Source: Nitratireductor sp. XY-223 | GTDB taxonomy: Bacteria > Pseudomonadota > Alphaproteobacteria > Rhizobiales > Rhizobiaceae | DNA: 64,000 nucleotides | NCBI RefSeq assembly: GCF_004959855.1 | Contig: NZ_SPNT01000002.1 | Coordinates: 248,001-312,000 of the forward strand | Reading direction: 5' to 3' | Shown here: piece by piece, positions 17,780-26,712 of the stretch | How the letters are laid out: every line of letters starts with the position of its first letter | Position numbering within the stretch: the first letter of the stretch is position 1 | Program-made: the position numbers and the translations under genes | The notes under the pieces: model-generated | The model's database searches: none | Told to the model about the DNA's origin: nothing | Seen by the model: only the letters and a program-made list of their open reading frames with translations

Positions 17780-18724
17780 ATGAACCTCGATTTGAGCGAA
17801 ATCCCGAATCAGACCGGTCGTCTAGCCGTCGTCACCGGTGCGAATGCGGGCCTCGGAAAGGAAACCGCGATCGGGCTCGCCCGGACCGGGATGAAGGTTG
17901 TCATGGCCTGCCGCAGCCCGCAACGCGCCGAGGCGGCGCGGCAGGACATCCTGCGCGTCGCGCCGGGCGGCGATATCGAGGTCATGGCAATCGATCTCTC
18001 CAGCCTGGCATCGGTCCGGGAATTCGCCGACCGATTTCGCGAGACCCATTCCAGTCTCGACCTGCTGATCAACAATGCCGGCGTCATGATCCCGCCGCAC
18101 GCGGTCAGCGAGGACGGGTTCGAAATCCAGATGGCGGCCAACTATTTCGGACATTTCGTGCTGACGGCGCGGCTGATCGACCTGATGCCCGACACGGCGG
18201 AAAGCCGGGTCGTCTCGCTTGCCAGCATCGCCCACAAGAACGCACAGATCGATTTCGAAGGTCTCCGATCGGGGTCCGGCCCGACCGGAGCGCGGGCCTA
18301 CGGCCAGAGCAAGCTGGCGTGCCTCATGTTCGCGCTTGAGCTTGACCGCCGGCTCCGGCGCGCCGGAAGGAAGACACTGTCGGTCGCCGCCCATCCCGGC
18401 GTCTCGGGCACGGAACTCCCGCGGCACATGAACCCCGTCCTCTACGCCCTGCTGCGTGTCACGCTCATGCCGTTCTTCACCCACCCGCCGGCGCAAGGCG
18501 CACAGCCGACACTCGTTGCCGCGCTCGGCGCGGACGTCGAGGGCGGGCAGTACTTCGGCCCGAAAGGCATCATGGAAATGCGCGGTCCGCCCGGTCTCGC
18601 CCGCATGCGCTCCCAGGCGCGCAGCGAAAATGACGCGAAAAGGCTGTGGGCGCTCACCGAGGAACTGACCGGCGAGCGTTTTGCGGTTGCAATTGACGGT
18701 CGCGAACCACAGATTCAGGACTGA
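17780..18724 (+). CDS. short-chain dehydrogenase/reductase (retinol-dehydrogenase-like)
   Basis: 314 residues, extended relative to classical SDRs and similar to the RDH/WW-oxidoreductase-like group. The cofactor site is TGANAGLGKETA (TGxxxGxG) with R45 in ACRSPQR suggesting NADP(H). LLINNAGVM and the catalytic Y-G-Q-S-K (YxxxK) follow, then HPGVSGTEL. Substrate unknown. It is preceded by a strong palindrome at 17703-17729, and the next gene, a cyclase, starts 77 bp downstream. ACAGAACCG before the ATG is a poor ribosome site. Confidence 0.88.
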   Translation: MNLDLSEIPNQTGRLAVVTGANAGLGKETAIGLARTGMKVVMACRSPQRAEAARQDILRVAPGGDIEVMAIDLSSLASVREFADRFRETHSSLDLLINNAGVMIPPHAVSEDGFEIQMAANYFGHFVLTARLIDLMPDTAESRVVSLASIAHKNAQIDFEGLRSGSGPTGARAYGQSKLACLMFALELDRRLRRAGRKTLSVAAHPGVSGTELPRHMNPVLYALLRVTLMPFFTHPPAQGAQPTLVAALGADVEGGQYFGPKGIMEMRGPPGLARMRSQARSENDAKRLWALTEELTGERFAVAIDGREPQIQD

Positions 18725-18801
18725 CGGACCCCAACGGGATGGCGCAGAACCGGTCGTGGCCCCTTCGCACGACCCGGCGCAGACGAGGATAGGTGGAATC
18801 C

Positions 18802-20499
18802 ATGTCCAAGGAGCAGTCTCGCAAGCTCGCGGCGATCATGGCCGCAGACATTGTCGACTATTCGCGGCTCATGGCCGAAGACGAGCAAGCCACACTGGCC
18901 AGTCTGCGGGCCTTTCGCGGCGAACTGCTCGAGCCGTCGGTGTCCGAGCATGCCGGCTCCATCATCAAGAACATGGGCGACGGCTGGCTGGCGGAGTTCG
19001 ACTCTATCGTCGGTGCGGTGAATTGCGCGACGGCGATCCAGGAACGCCTGAGCCAGGACGGCGCCGTCGAGATCCGCATCGGCATCCATGTCGGCGACAT
19101 CATCCATGAAAACGAGGACATATTCGGCGACGGCGTCAATATCGCCGCCCGGCTACAGCAAATCGCCGCACCCGGCGCCGTCATCGTGTCGGGCGACGTC
19201 TACAAGCTGATCGACCGGAAAACCGGCACCGAGTTCGAGGAACTGGGCATCCAGCGGCTGAAGAACATCACGGTGGATACGGCCGTCTACGGATGGGCGC
19301 CCGAAACGGCCAAGGGCGAGTCGCTTCTGTCCGAGTCTTCCGAGGAAGCAGCCGCGAACCACGTTCCGGTCGTGCTGATCGAGGAGTTGCATGTATCCGG
19401 TTCCGAGGAGGAAGCGGCGGACATGGCTGAGGAAATCCGCTACGAGCTCCTGCTGCTCATGTCGCGCCGCACCGGCATCAAGGTCGTCTCGGAACGCAAT
19501 GACCAGATCGAGCCCAAATATGTCGTCGGTGGCCGCTGCCGCGTCTCCGGCTCGAAGGTGCGCTTCGACATGACGCTTTCCGGCGGCAAGGGCGGCGAAA
19601 CCATCCGGACGGAGCGTTTCCAAAGCGATGCGGACGACCGGGACGAATTCATCGAACGGGTCGCGCGGCGCATTTCCGTGATGGTGCGCAGCTTCACCAC
19701 GACACAGGACGGCGCGGAACACGCAGAACGGCCGAACGCGGAATTGTCGGTTCAGGAACTGCTTTCGAAGGCGGCCTTCCTCAATGCCCGCTGGAGCCGC
19801 GAAGGCGCCGAGGGTGCGCAGGCGGCGCTCGAAAAGGCGCTTTCCAAGTCGCCGGACAACCCGATGGCACTGGCCATGCTTGCGATGTCGCTGCTGAGCC
19901 CGCTCTTTGCCGGATACGGCCGCCGCTCTGAGGTCGATCCGCCGCGGGTCATGGATCTTGCCAACAGGGCCGTCAGCCTGGGCCCCCAGTCGGACGTCGT
20001 CTTCATGGCCAGGGCTTTCGGCCGCCTGTGGCTGCACGGCGACTATGACGGCGCAAGGTCGGATATCGACCGGGCGCTGCAGATCAATCCCGGCTATCAG
20101 GAACTTCAGGCGGCCCAGGGACTGGTGGAGGTTTTCGAGGGCAACGCGCAAAAGGGCGCCAAATACCTGATCGACAATCTCGATATGATGTCGGAGAGCA
20201 TGGTGTTCCCCGTGCTGCTGTTTTCCATCGGGCTTGCCTATGTGCTGGCAGGCGAGAGCGAAACGGCCTTCCAGTATGCCCGCGAGGGCCACGAGCGCGC
20301 GCCGTTCATCTCCAATTGCGGCATGGTCTACGCCGCGTCTGCGGCGGACAAGCCTGAAATCACGGACACACGCGAATTCAAGGAGATGGTCGAGCGTCTC
20401 GGCATCGACCTTACGATCGTCGACAATTATCCCTTCCGGAGGGACGAGGATCGCGCGCTGTTGCGGTCGAGGCTCGAGGCAGCCGGCGTTCCTGCGTGA
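18802..20499 (+). CDS. soluble class III adenylate/guanylate cyclase with TPR-like C-terminus
   Basis: 565 residues, no membrane segments. N-terminal cyclase domain (1-170): metal Asps D16 (AADIVDYSRLM) and D60 (NMGDGWLAEF), with DIFGDGVNIAARLQ in the nucleotide region. A middle region (about 185-310) resembles the adenylate-cyclase-associated segment (VLIEELHVSGSEEEAADMAEEIRYELLLLMSRR), and the C-terminal half has TPR-like helices (NPMALAMLAMSLLSPL; DYDGARSDIDRALQINPGYQELQAAQGLVEVFEG). The ATG at 18802 is preferred over GTG at 18793 because AGGTGG lies 5 nt upstream. The TPR part probably binds a regulator; the partner is unknown. Confidence 0.88.
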   Translation: MSKEQSRKLAAIMAADIVDYSRLMAEDEQATLASLRAFRGELLEPSVSEHAGSIIKNMGDGWLAEFDSIVGAVNCATAIQERLSQDGAVEIRIGIHVGDIIHENEDIFGDGVNIAARLQQIAAPGAVIVSGDVYKLIDRKTGTEFEELGIQRLKNITVDTAVYGWAPETAKGESLLSESSEEAAANHVPVVLIEELHVSGSEEEAADMAEEIRYELLLLMSRRTGIKVVSERNDQIEPKYVVGGRCRVSGSKVRFDMTLSGGKGGETIRTERFQSDADDRDEFIERVARRISVMVRSFTTTQDGAEHAERPNAELSVQELLSKAAFLNARWSREGAEGAQAALEKALSKSPDNPMALAMLAMSLLSPLFAGYGRRSEVDPPRVMDLANRAVSLGPQSDVVFMARAFGRLWLHGDYDGARSDIDRALQINPGYQELQAAQGLVEVFEGNAQKGAKYLIDNLDMMSESMVFPVLLFSIGLAYVLAGESETAFQYAREGHERAPFISNCGMVYAASAADKPEITDTREFKEMVERLGIDLTIVDNYPFRRDEDRALLRSRLEAAGVPA

Positions 20500-20567
20500 T
20501 TTACCGGCGCCTGCGCGTGCGGCAAGGCCGTTGACAGCGAATATAAAAGCACGGCTAAACTCGCCGC

Positions 20568-22976
20568 ATGGTTCGCCGTGCGAGAAAAAACCGGCTTCGT
20601 GCCTGGCCGCTCAGGACATTGCTGTCCGTCGTCGCGCTCTCGGCACTGGCGGCATGCGGCAATGACGAGCCTGCGGCAGATACAAGCGAATATCCCCCGA
20701 TTCCGGTTCTCGACACGGCGCAGCGCATGGCTTCGGACCGGAAATGGTCGGGCGTTTTCGATGTCGTCGAAAAGCGCTGCGTCGTGTGCCACGGCTGCTA
20801 CGATGCGCCCTGCCAACTGAAGCTTTCCTCCGCCGACGGGCTGCTGCGCGGTGCCAGCAAGGAACGGGTGTACGATCCGTCTCGCCTGAACGACGCGCCG
20901 CTGACACGGCTCGGCATCGATGCCACGACACAGGCCGGCTGGCAAAAGCTGGGATTCTATCCGGTGATGAAGAACGCCGCGGCGCCGGAGGCCTATCCGT
21001 CGATCATCTCCGGTCTCCTCGATCTCGGACGGGCCAACCCGCCACCGGCGAACGAGGCGCTTCCGGACGATGTCAGCCTCGACCTTCACCGCAAGCTGAG
21101 CTGCCCGGCACCCGATGAACTGGACGGTTATGCCGCGGGCCATCCGCATGGCGGCATGCCCTACGGCACGGCGCCCCTGAGCGACAGCGAGTACCGCCTT
21201 TTGTCGGATTGGGCGACATCAGGCGCGCCGCTGCCGAGCGCAAAAACCGATGTGCCGGAGGAGGTCAGCCTTCGCGTCGACGCGGTCGAGACATTCCTGA
21301 ACGGCGAGGACAACCGCAGCAGGCTGGTGGCGCGCTACATCTACGAGCACCTGTTCCTTGCCCATCTGCATATCGAAAACGATACCCCGGACCGGTTCTT
21401 CCGGCTGATCCGGTCGCGCACGCCGCCGGGGACCGCGGCGGACGAAATCGCCACGAGACGGCCGTTCGACGATCCGGGCGAAAAACCGTTCTACTACCGG
21501 ATCGTTCCGATCGACGGAACGATCCTGCACAAGGAACACGTGGTCTACGAGATCGGACCCGAACGGATCGGGCGCTACCGGTCGCTGTTTCTGTCCGGCG
21601 ACTGGGACGTCGAGGCCCTGCCGCCCTATTCGGCGGCGGCCGGCGGCGATCCGTTTTCGACCTTCTCCGCGATGCCGGCGGAGGGACGCTACCGGTTCCT
21701 GCTCGACGATGCGCTCTTCTTCGTGCGCAGCTTCATCCGCGGCCCAGTCTGCTACGGCCAGGTGGCTGTGGATGTGATCGAGGACCGGTTCTGGGTGTCC
21801 TTCCTCGATCCTTCGGCCGACCTGTCGGTGACCGAGCCCTCCTATCTGCGTGAGGCCGCGCCGCTTCTGGAACTGCCGGTCGCGCATGCGGAGGGCGGCC
21901 TCGAGGACCGGCTGGCCGGTTTTCTTGCCTCGGGGCCGGTGGAATATCTGCGGTTCAGGGACCGGCGCTACCGGGCGGCGCCTTCCTATGCCGAGGGACC
22001 GGCCTATTCCGACATCTGGGACGGCGACGGCAGCAATCCCGACGCACACCTGACCGTATTCAGGAACTTCGACAACGCCTCTGTCGTTACCGGTTTCGTT
22101 GGAGCGGTCCCGGAGACCGCCTGGGTGATCGACTATCCGCTGTTCGAGCGCATCTATTACGACCTCGTCGCCGGTTTCGACGTGTTCGGCAGTATCGAGC
22201 ACCAGCTGACCACCCGGTTCTACATGGACAATCTGCGCCGCGAGGGCGAAACGATCTTCCTTTCCTTCCTGCCGCCGGAGGTGCGCGCGCCGCTGCACGA
22301 CAGCTGGTATCGCGGCCCGCTCGCCGAGCTGGTCGACCGCTGGAAGGAACAGCCTGTCGATACCAGTACGCCGACGGCCATCGACTTTAAGACGGACGAT
22401 CCGAAGACGGAGTTTCTCCTGTCGCTGTTGACCAGGGGGCCGCGGCTGTGGCCGACGGCCGATCCCATCAACCGCTGCTCCGGCGCGCAATGCGCCGATC
22501 CGGACACGCCGCCGGGCCGGCTGCGGGCGATTGCCAGCCGAAAGGGCGCATGGGTCAAATATCTGCCGGACATTGCGGTGCTTGTGGTCGAGACGCCGGA
22601 CACACCGTTGATCTTCACGCTGGCGCACGACAAGGCGCACAGCAATGTCGCGTTCCTGTTCCGCGAAGCCTATCGCCGCGAACCGCAGGACGACCGGCTG
22701 ACCATCGTGCCGGGACAGTTTGCGAGCTATCCGAATTTTTACTTCAGGATCACCGAGACGGAGCTGCCCGCCTTCCTGGCCGACCTGGTTTCGGTTGCCG
22801 ACCAGGACGGTTACATGCGCTTTGTCGGGCAATACGGCGTGCGCCGCGCGAGCCCCGGATTCTGGGCCAGCGTGGACCGGGTGCAGGCGGCGATGAATTC
22901 CGAAAACCCGCTGCAGGCAGGGCTGCTGGACCTCAACCGCTACAAGGATCCGCGGTCCGATGACCGGATCGAATAG
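20568..22976 (+). CDS. cti: fatty acid cis/trans isomerase, predicted haem-c lipoprotein
   Basis: 802 residues of the Cti family, which converts cis- to trans-unsaturated fatty acids in membrane phospholipids as a rapid response to solvents and heat. A basic N-terminus and lipobox LAAC (C30) predict a lipoprotein facing the periplasm. C71-V-V-C74-H75 is the covalent haem site, immediately followed by GCYDAPCQLKL, typical of the family. Length is close to the Pseudomonas enzyme. It follows the cyclase-TPR gene by 68 bp and converges with the NlpC/P60 gene (1 bp between stops). The ribosome site before the ATG is weak. Confidence 0.92.
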   Translation: MVRRARKNRLRAWPLRTLLSVVALSALAACGNDEPAADTSEYPPIPVLDTAQRMASDRKWSGVFDVVEKRCVVCHGCYDAPCQLKLSSADGLLRGASKERVYDPSRLNDAPLTRLGIDATTQAGWQKLGFYPVMKNAAAPEAYPSIISGLLDLGRANPPPANEALPDDVSLDLHRKLSCPAPDELDGYAAGHPHGGMPYGTAPLSDSEYRLLSDWATSGAPLPSAKTDVPEEVSLRVDAVETFLNGEDNRSRLVARYIYEHLFLAHLHIENDTPDRFFRLIRSRTPPGTAADEIATRRPFDDPGEKPFYYRIVPIDGTILHKEHVVYEIGPERIGRYRSLFLSGDWDVEALPPYSAAAGGDPFSTFSAMPAEGRYRFLLDDALFFVRSFIRGPVCYGQVAVDVIEDRFWVSFLDPSADLSVTEPSYLREAAPLLELPVAHAEGGLEDRLAGFLASGPVEYLRFRDRRYRAAPSYAEGPAYSDIWDGDGSNPDAHLTVFRNFDNASVVTGFVGAVPETAWVIDYPLFERIYYDLVAGFDVFGSIEHQLTTRFYMDNLRREGETIFLSFLPPEVRAPLHDSWYRGPLAELVDRWKEQPVDTSTPTAIDFKTDDPKTEFLLSLLTRGPRLWPTADPINRCSGAQCADPDTPPGRLRAIASRKGAWVKYLPDIAVLVVETPDTPLIFTLAHDKAHSNVAFLFREAYRREPQDDRLTIVPGQFASYPNFYFRITETELPAFLADLVSVADQDGYMRFVGQYGVRRASPGFWASVDRVQAAMNSENPLQAGLLDLNRYKDPRSDDRIE

Positions 22977-22977
22977 A

Positions 22978-23841
22978 TCAGGGCCGGCGCGTCGTCGTCG
23001 GCGGCCCGAACAGCCGGCCGATCCGGTCGATGGCCTGCGTCAGCGGCTCGCGTACCACCTGCATGGCGTGGCCGCTGGCATGAAGCACGGTCCCCCCGCC
23101 CTCGACGACCGCCACGTGCCCCTTCCAGAAGACGAGATCGCCGCGCCTGAGGCCCGCATAGTCCGTACCGGCATCGACGGGTTCGCCCAGACCCGCTTCC
23201 TGCATGTCGGTATCGCGCGGCGCCGACGTGCCGCACATCGCCATCGCGAGCTGCACCAGACCGGAGCAGTCGACCCCGAAACCCGAACGTCCGCCCCAGA
23301 GATACGGGGTGTTCAGAAACATCGCGGCAATGCCGACATAGTCATCGGCCCGATAGGGCAACGGTGCGACATGCGCGGCGATCACGGCACCGCCGCCGTC
23401 AAGCAGCAGGTATTCAGTGCCGCGCGTCGTTTCGCTGCCTGTTACCGCGAGCCGGTTGCCGATGGAGCATACGGTCCGAACCGGACTGCGCAGATCGGCG
23501 GCCCGGTAGAGAAAGGTCCTCGGAACCGTGACAATGTGGGTCGGCTCGGCGCCGGGCGGGCCAAGCCCTCCGGTATCGACGTAGCCGACATAGCCATCGG
23601 TCTCCAACTGCACCCAGCCCCGGCCGTCGCGCTCCTCGAAGAGGGTGACGGCTTCGCCCATCAGCGCCTGCGTGCCAATGCTTGATCCGTCGTCCGGAAG
23701 GTCGCGCATATTAAGGACGGGCTTGGTGACGATCCGTCGTTCCCCGGCTACATAATTCGTGGCGCTGACCCGGTCCTTCAGCGCGATGTCTGCGAGATCG
23801 GAGCGATAGGCATTGAGCCGACTGTCGAGACCGCCGCTCAA
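22978..23841 (-). CDS. NlpC/P60 (C40) peptidase with N-terminal SH3-like region
   Basis: 287 residues. Residues about 35-155 are bacterial SH3-like repeats (VLNMRDLPDDGSSIGTQALMGEAVTLFEERDGRGWVQLETDGYVGYV), and 160-280 the NlpC/P60 domain with catalytic Cys in GVDCSGLVQ, His in GHVAVVEG and the third residue in VLHASG. It should cleave peptidoglycan stem peptides, though no signal peptide is visible. Start is a TTG that overlaps the MarR stop (TTGA, 23838-23841), with GGGAG 8 nt upstream; the N-terminus LDSRLNAYRSDLAD fits the rhizobial family. Confidence 0.88.
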   Translation of the reverse strand: MSGGLDSRLNAYRSDLADIALKDRVSATNYVAGERRIVTKPVLNMRDLPDDGSSIGTQALMGEAVTLFEERDGRGWVQLETDGYVGYVDTGGLGPPGAEPTHIVTVPRTFLYRAADLRSPVRTVCSIGNRLAVTGSETTRGTEYLLLDGGGAVIAAHVAPLPYRADDYVGIAAMFLNTPYLWGGRSGFGVDCSGLVQLAMAMCGTSAPRDTDMQEAGLGEPVDAGTDYAGLRRGDLVFWKGHVAVVEGGGTVLHASGHAMQVVREPLTQAIDRIGRLFGPPTTTRRP

Positions 23842-24188
23842 GGGGTCAACTCCCGTCCCTCGTCAATGATGATGTCGCCGAGCCTCTCAAGATAGAGCGC
23901 GCCGTCGACCGTGCGCTGGATGATGACGTTGCGCTTGTCCTTCTCGTCGCGCGTGCGACGCACCAGGCCCAGCGCTCCCATGGAATCCAGCGCCCGGGTA
24001 ATGACCGGTTTGGTCACGCCGAGCGTTGCCGCAAGGCCGCGCACCGTGTGCGGCGGCGGCACGAGGTAGATGTGGAGCAATATGCTGAGCTGGCGCAGCG
24101 TCAGGTCATGCGCATCCGACTGCACCAGCCTGAGCGACGCGCTGTGCCAGAGATGCAGCGCCTGCGATGGGCTGAGTGCCAGGCTCAT
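23838..24188 (-). CDS. MarR-family transcriptional regulator
   Basis: 116-residue winged-helix regulator, shorter than most MarR proteins. The DNA-binding part is LTLRQLSILLHIYLVPPPHTVRGLAATLGVTKPVITRALDSMGALGLVRRTRDEKDKRNVIIQRT, with the basic wing at DEKDKRN. It lies between the M17 peptidase gene (90 bp upstream) and the NlpC/P60 gene, overlapping the latter by 4 bp, a gene order I recall in other Rhizobiales. Probably co-transcribed with both and perhaps controlling them. Confidence 0.88.
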   Translation of the reverse strand: MSLALSPSQALHLWHSASLRLVQSDAHDLTLRQLSILLHIYLVPPPHTVRGLAATLGVTKPVITRALDSMGALGLVRRTRDEKDKRNVIIQRTVDGALYLERLGDIIIDEGRELTP

Positions 24189-24278
24189 TTTGCTGTCCGA
24201 CCCCTGAAACCGGTGATTGTTTCGCTACCGTATCATTCTCGGCCGTTGCCGTCAAAACCAGGCGGGCAGCGTACCCGT

Positions 24279-25652
24279 TCATGCCGGATGACGGGTGCAC
24301 AGAAGATGGAACAGGGCGCGTATGGCCTGGGCCTCCCCGCCGACGGGCGCGTGCGGTTTCTGCTTCGGGTTCCATGCATAGATGTCGAAATGCGCCCATT
24401 CCTGCGCCTTTTCGACGAACCGGGCGAGAAACAGCGCGGCGATGATCGATCCGGCCATGCCGCCGGGCGGCGCATTGTTGAGATCGGCGATCGGCGAGGA
24501 CAGGTTGCGGTCGTAGGGATCGAACAGCGGCATGCGCCAGACCGGATCGCGGACCTCCACGGCAGCGGCATCGAGTGCCGCCGCGAAAGCATCGCCCCGG
24601 CAATAGTAGGGCGGCAGATCCGGCCCCAACGCCACCCGCGCCGCACCGGTGAGCGTTGCCATGTCGATCATCAGCTGCGGCGCCTCCTCGTCGGCGAGCG
24701 ACAGCGCATCGGCAAGCACCAGCCGCCCCTCGGCGTCGGTGTTGCCGATCTCCACGGTCAGGCCCTTCCGGCTGGTCAGTATGTCACCGGGCCGGAAAGC
24801 ATTGCCGGCAATGGCGTTCTCGACCGCCGGTATCAAGACGCGCAGGCGCACGGGAAGACCGGCATCCATGATCATCGATGCGAGGCCCAGCACATTCGCG
24901 GCGCCGCCCATGTCCTTCTTCATTAAAAGCATGCCCGCGGCGGGCTTGATATCAAGGCCGCCGGTATCGAAGCAAACGCCCTTGCCGACGAGCGTGACCT
25001 TGGGCGCGTCCTCGCGTCCCCAGGTCAGATCGAGCAGACGCGGCGCCGATCTGCTCGCCCGGCCCACCGCGTGGATCATCGGAAAATTCTCGTCCAGCAG
25101 CGCGTCGCCGGCGGTGCTCGCCACCTTTGCCGAATGCTGCGATGCCAGGTCGCGCAGGCTCTTTTCAAGTTCGTCCGGCCCCATGTCGTTCACGGGCGTG
25201 TTGACGAGATCGCGGGCGAGGCAGCAGCCGCGCAATATTCGCTCCAGAGACACCCGTTCCTCGCGGCTTGCGCAAACAAGCCTGACGGCTTTTGTATCGC
25301 GCTTCCTGTAACGGTCGAAACGGTAGCTTCCGAGGCCGAAACCCAGCGCCATCAGCGAGGCGGCGCCGCCGGCATTCTCCAGCCGCCAGTTGCCCGCCGG
25401 CAGCTTCCGGGCCAGCGCGCCGGCGGCGAATGGCCTGTCGTCAACGCCGCCGCCGATTCCGAACAGGGCCCCCGATACGGTGCGGTCCTCGCCGGGCAGC
25501 AGCTGGAACTCACCTTCCGATGCTCCGAAACCCGTCTGGTCGATCCACGACTGCACGGCCGGATCCGGTCTTTTCTGCTCGATGTCTTCCTTGCTGATCA
25601 GGAACACCGGAAGGCTGGCTTCATCGGCATCGACAAAACAATCGGTCGTCAT
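24279..25652 (-). CDS. leucyl aminopeptidase family (M17) metallopeptidase
   Basis: 457 residues, cytosolic M17 aminopeptidase. The catalytic C-terminal domain shows VTLVGKGVCFDTGGLDIKPAAGMLLMKKDMGGAA with a metal-binding Lys/Asp pair, and NTDAEGRLVLADAL, the family signature with metal ligands and catalytic Arg. The N-terminal part (1-150) is less conserved, as usual. It removes N-terminal residues from peptides; peptide turnover fits the neighbouring NlpC/P60 hydrolase, which releases cell-wall peptides. First gene of the leftward M17-MarR-NlpC series. Confidence 0.93.
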   Translation of the reverse strand: MTTDCFVDADEASLPVFLISKEDIEQKRPDPAVQSWIDQTGFGASEGEFQLLPGEDRTVSGALFGIGGGVDDRPFAAGALARKLPAGNWRLENAGGAASLMALGFGLGSYRFDRYRKRDTKAVRLVCASREERVSLERILRGCCLARDLVNTPVNDMGPDELEKSLRDLASQHSAKVASTAGDALLDENFPMIHAVGRASRSAPRLLDLTWGREDAPKVTLVGKGVCFDTGGLDIKPAAGMLLMKKDMGGAANVLGLASMIMDAGLPVRLRVLIPAVENAIAGNAFRPGDILTSRKGLTVEIGNTDAEGRLVLADALSLADEEAPQLMIDMATLTGAARVALGPDLPPYYCRGDAFAAALDAAAVEVRDPVWRMPLFDPYDRNLSSPIADLNNAPPGGMAGSIIAALFLARFVEKAQEWAHFDIYAWNPKQKPHAPVGGEAQAIRALFHLLCTRHPA

Positions 25653-25835
25653 GGGTTACCTCGGCTGGCGTTGTTAACCATCCATTAGGGTTAACAGAAT
25701 ATTTATTGAACGGAGGGCAGATCATCCGAAGCTAAAGCATTCCGCGGCAAAGTGGAATCACCGGGCCGCAAGATTGTTCGCAGTCGCTGAACTGCCCCGG
25801 CAACCGTGCAAAACAGACGGAAACGGGGTCGTCGA

Positions 25836-26633
25836 ATGGGGAATTCCAGAACAATACGCCGGTCACAACTCGCAAGAACGGTATGCGCCATCGCCCTGAC
25901 AGCCGCCCTCGCCGGCTGTGCCAATGTCAGCAAGATGAAAACCGGCTCGATCTCGGCCGGCAGCAAGCCGATTTCGCAGATGAACAGTTCGGAGCTTTCG
26001 CGGGTCGAGGGGAAATACGCATCGGCCTACAAGGCCAATCCGAAGGACAAGGCCGTCGGGATCAACTATGCCACGCTGCTGCGCATGACTGGGCGGGACG
26101 ACCAGGCGCTAGCCGTCATGCAGCAGGTCGCCATACACCATCCTGCCGACCGCGACGTGCTGGCGAGCTACGGAAAGGCCCAGGCCTCGGCCGGACAGCT
26201 TGAGGCGGCGCTCGACACGATCAAGCGCGCGCAGACGCCGGACCAGCCGGACTGGAGACTGTTTTCCGCTGAAGGCGCGATACTCGATCAGCTCGGAAAG
26301 TCCAACGAGGCGCGGCGGCTCTACCGCAAGGCGCTCGACATCATGCCGGACGAACCTTCGGTTCTGTCCAATCTCGGCATGTCCTATCTGCTCTCCGGCG
26401 ATCTGCCGACTTCCGAGACCTATCTGAAAAAGGCAGTTGCAAAACCCGGTGCCGACAGCCGCGTGCGCCAGAACCTGGCGCTCGTCGTCGGCCTGCAGGG
26501 CCGCTTCCAGGAAGCGGAGCAAATCGCCAAGGCGGAACTCTCCCGCGAGCAGGCACAGGCCAATGTCGCCTACCTGCGCTCGATGATGGCCCAGCAGAAC
26601 GCCTGGGCAAAACTGAAAGACAAGAAAAGCTAA
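25836..26633 (+). CDS. tadD: TadD-like TPR lipoprotein
   Basis: 265 residues. Lipoprotein signal with lipobox LAGC (ALTAALAGCANVSK), then at least three TPR units (GINYATLLRMTGRDDQALAVMQQVAIHHP; GAILDQLGKSNEARRLYRKALDIMPDEPSVLSNLGMSYLLSGDLPTSETYLKKAV). TadD is an outer-membrane-associated pilotin-like part of the Tad pilus machine. The ATG at 25836 is preferred to an in-frame GTG 30 bp upstream. It faces the end of the tadZABC operon and shares the bidirectional terminator at 26660-26689. Confidence 0.85.
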   Translation: MGNSRTIRRSQLARTVCAIALTAALAGCANVSKMKTGSISAGSKPISQMNSSELSRVEGKYASAYKANPKDKAVGINYATLLRMTGRDDQALAVMQQVAIHHPADRDVLASYGKAQASAGQLEAALDTIKRAQTPDQPDWRLFSAEGAILDQLGKSNEARRLYRKALDIMPDEPSVLSNLGMSYLLSGDLPTSETYLKKAVAKPGADSRVRQNLALVVGLQGRFQEAEQIAKAELSREQAQANVAYLRSMMAQQNAWAKLKDKKS

Positions 26634-26659
26634 CGCGCCCCGGCGCCAAGCAGGCAAAC

Positions 26660-26689
26660 AAAAACCCGGCCGTTACGGCCGGGTTTTTT
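26660..26689. terminator. bidirectional Rho-independent terminator between tadD and tadC
   Basis: A perfect 13-bp stem (AAAAACCCGGCCG at 26660-26672 with its complement at 26676-26688) and a TTA loop. A-run on one side and T-run on the other let it stop both tadD (rightward) and tadC (leftward) transcripts. Confidence 0.92.
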
Positions 26690-26712
26690 ATTGGGCAGTG
26701 GGTGCCGCTCTA

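Noticed and set aside
20531-20559. TTGACA with TATAAA nearby as a cti promoter
   Set aside because: The TATAAA is only 5 bp away; at 17 bp spacing the hexamer is poor (GCTAAA) and almost touches the start codon.
25673-25695. Two GTTAAC copies between the M17 and tadD genes as a CtrA site
   Set aside because: The TTAA cores are 13 bp apart rather than 7, so the spacing does not fit.
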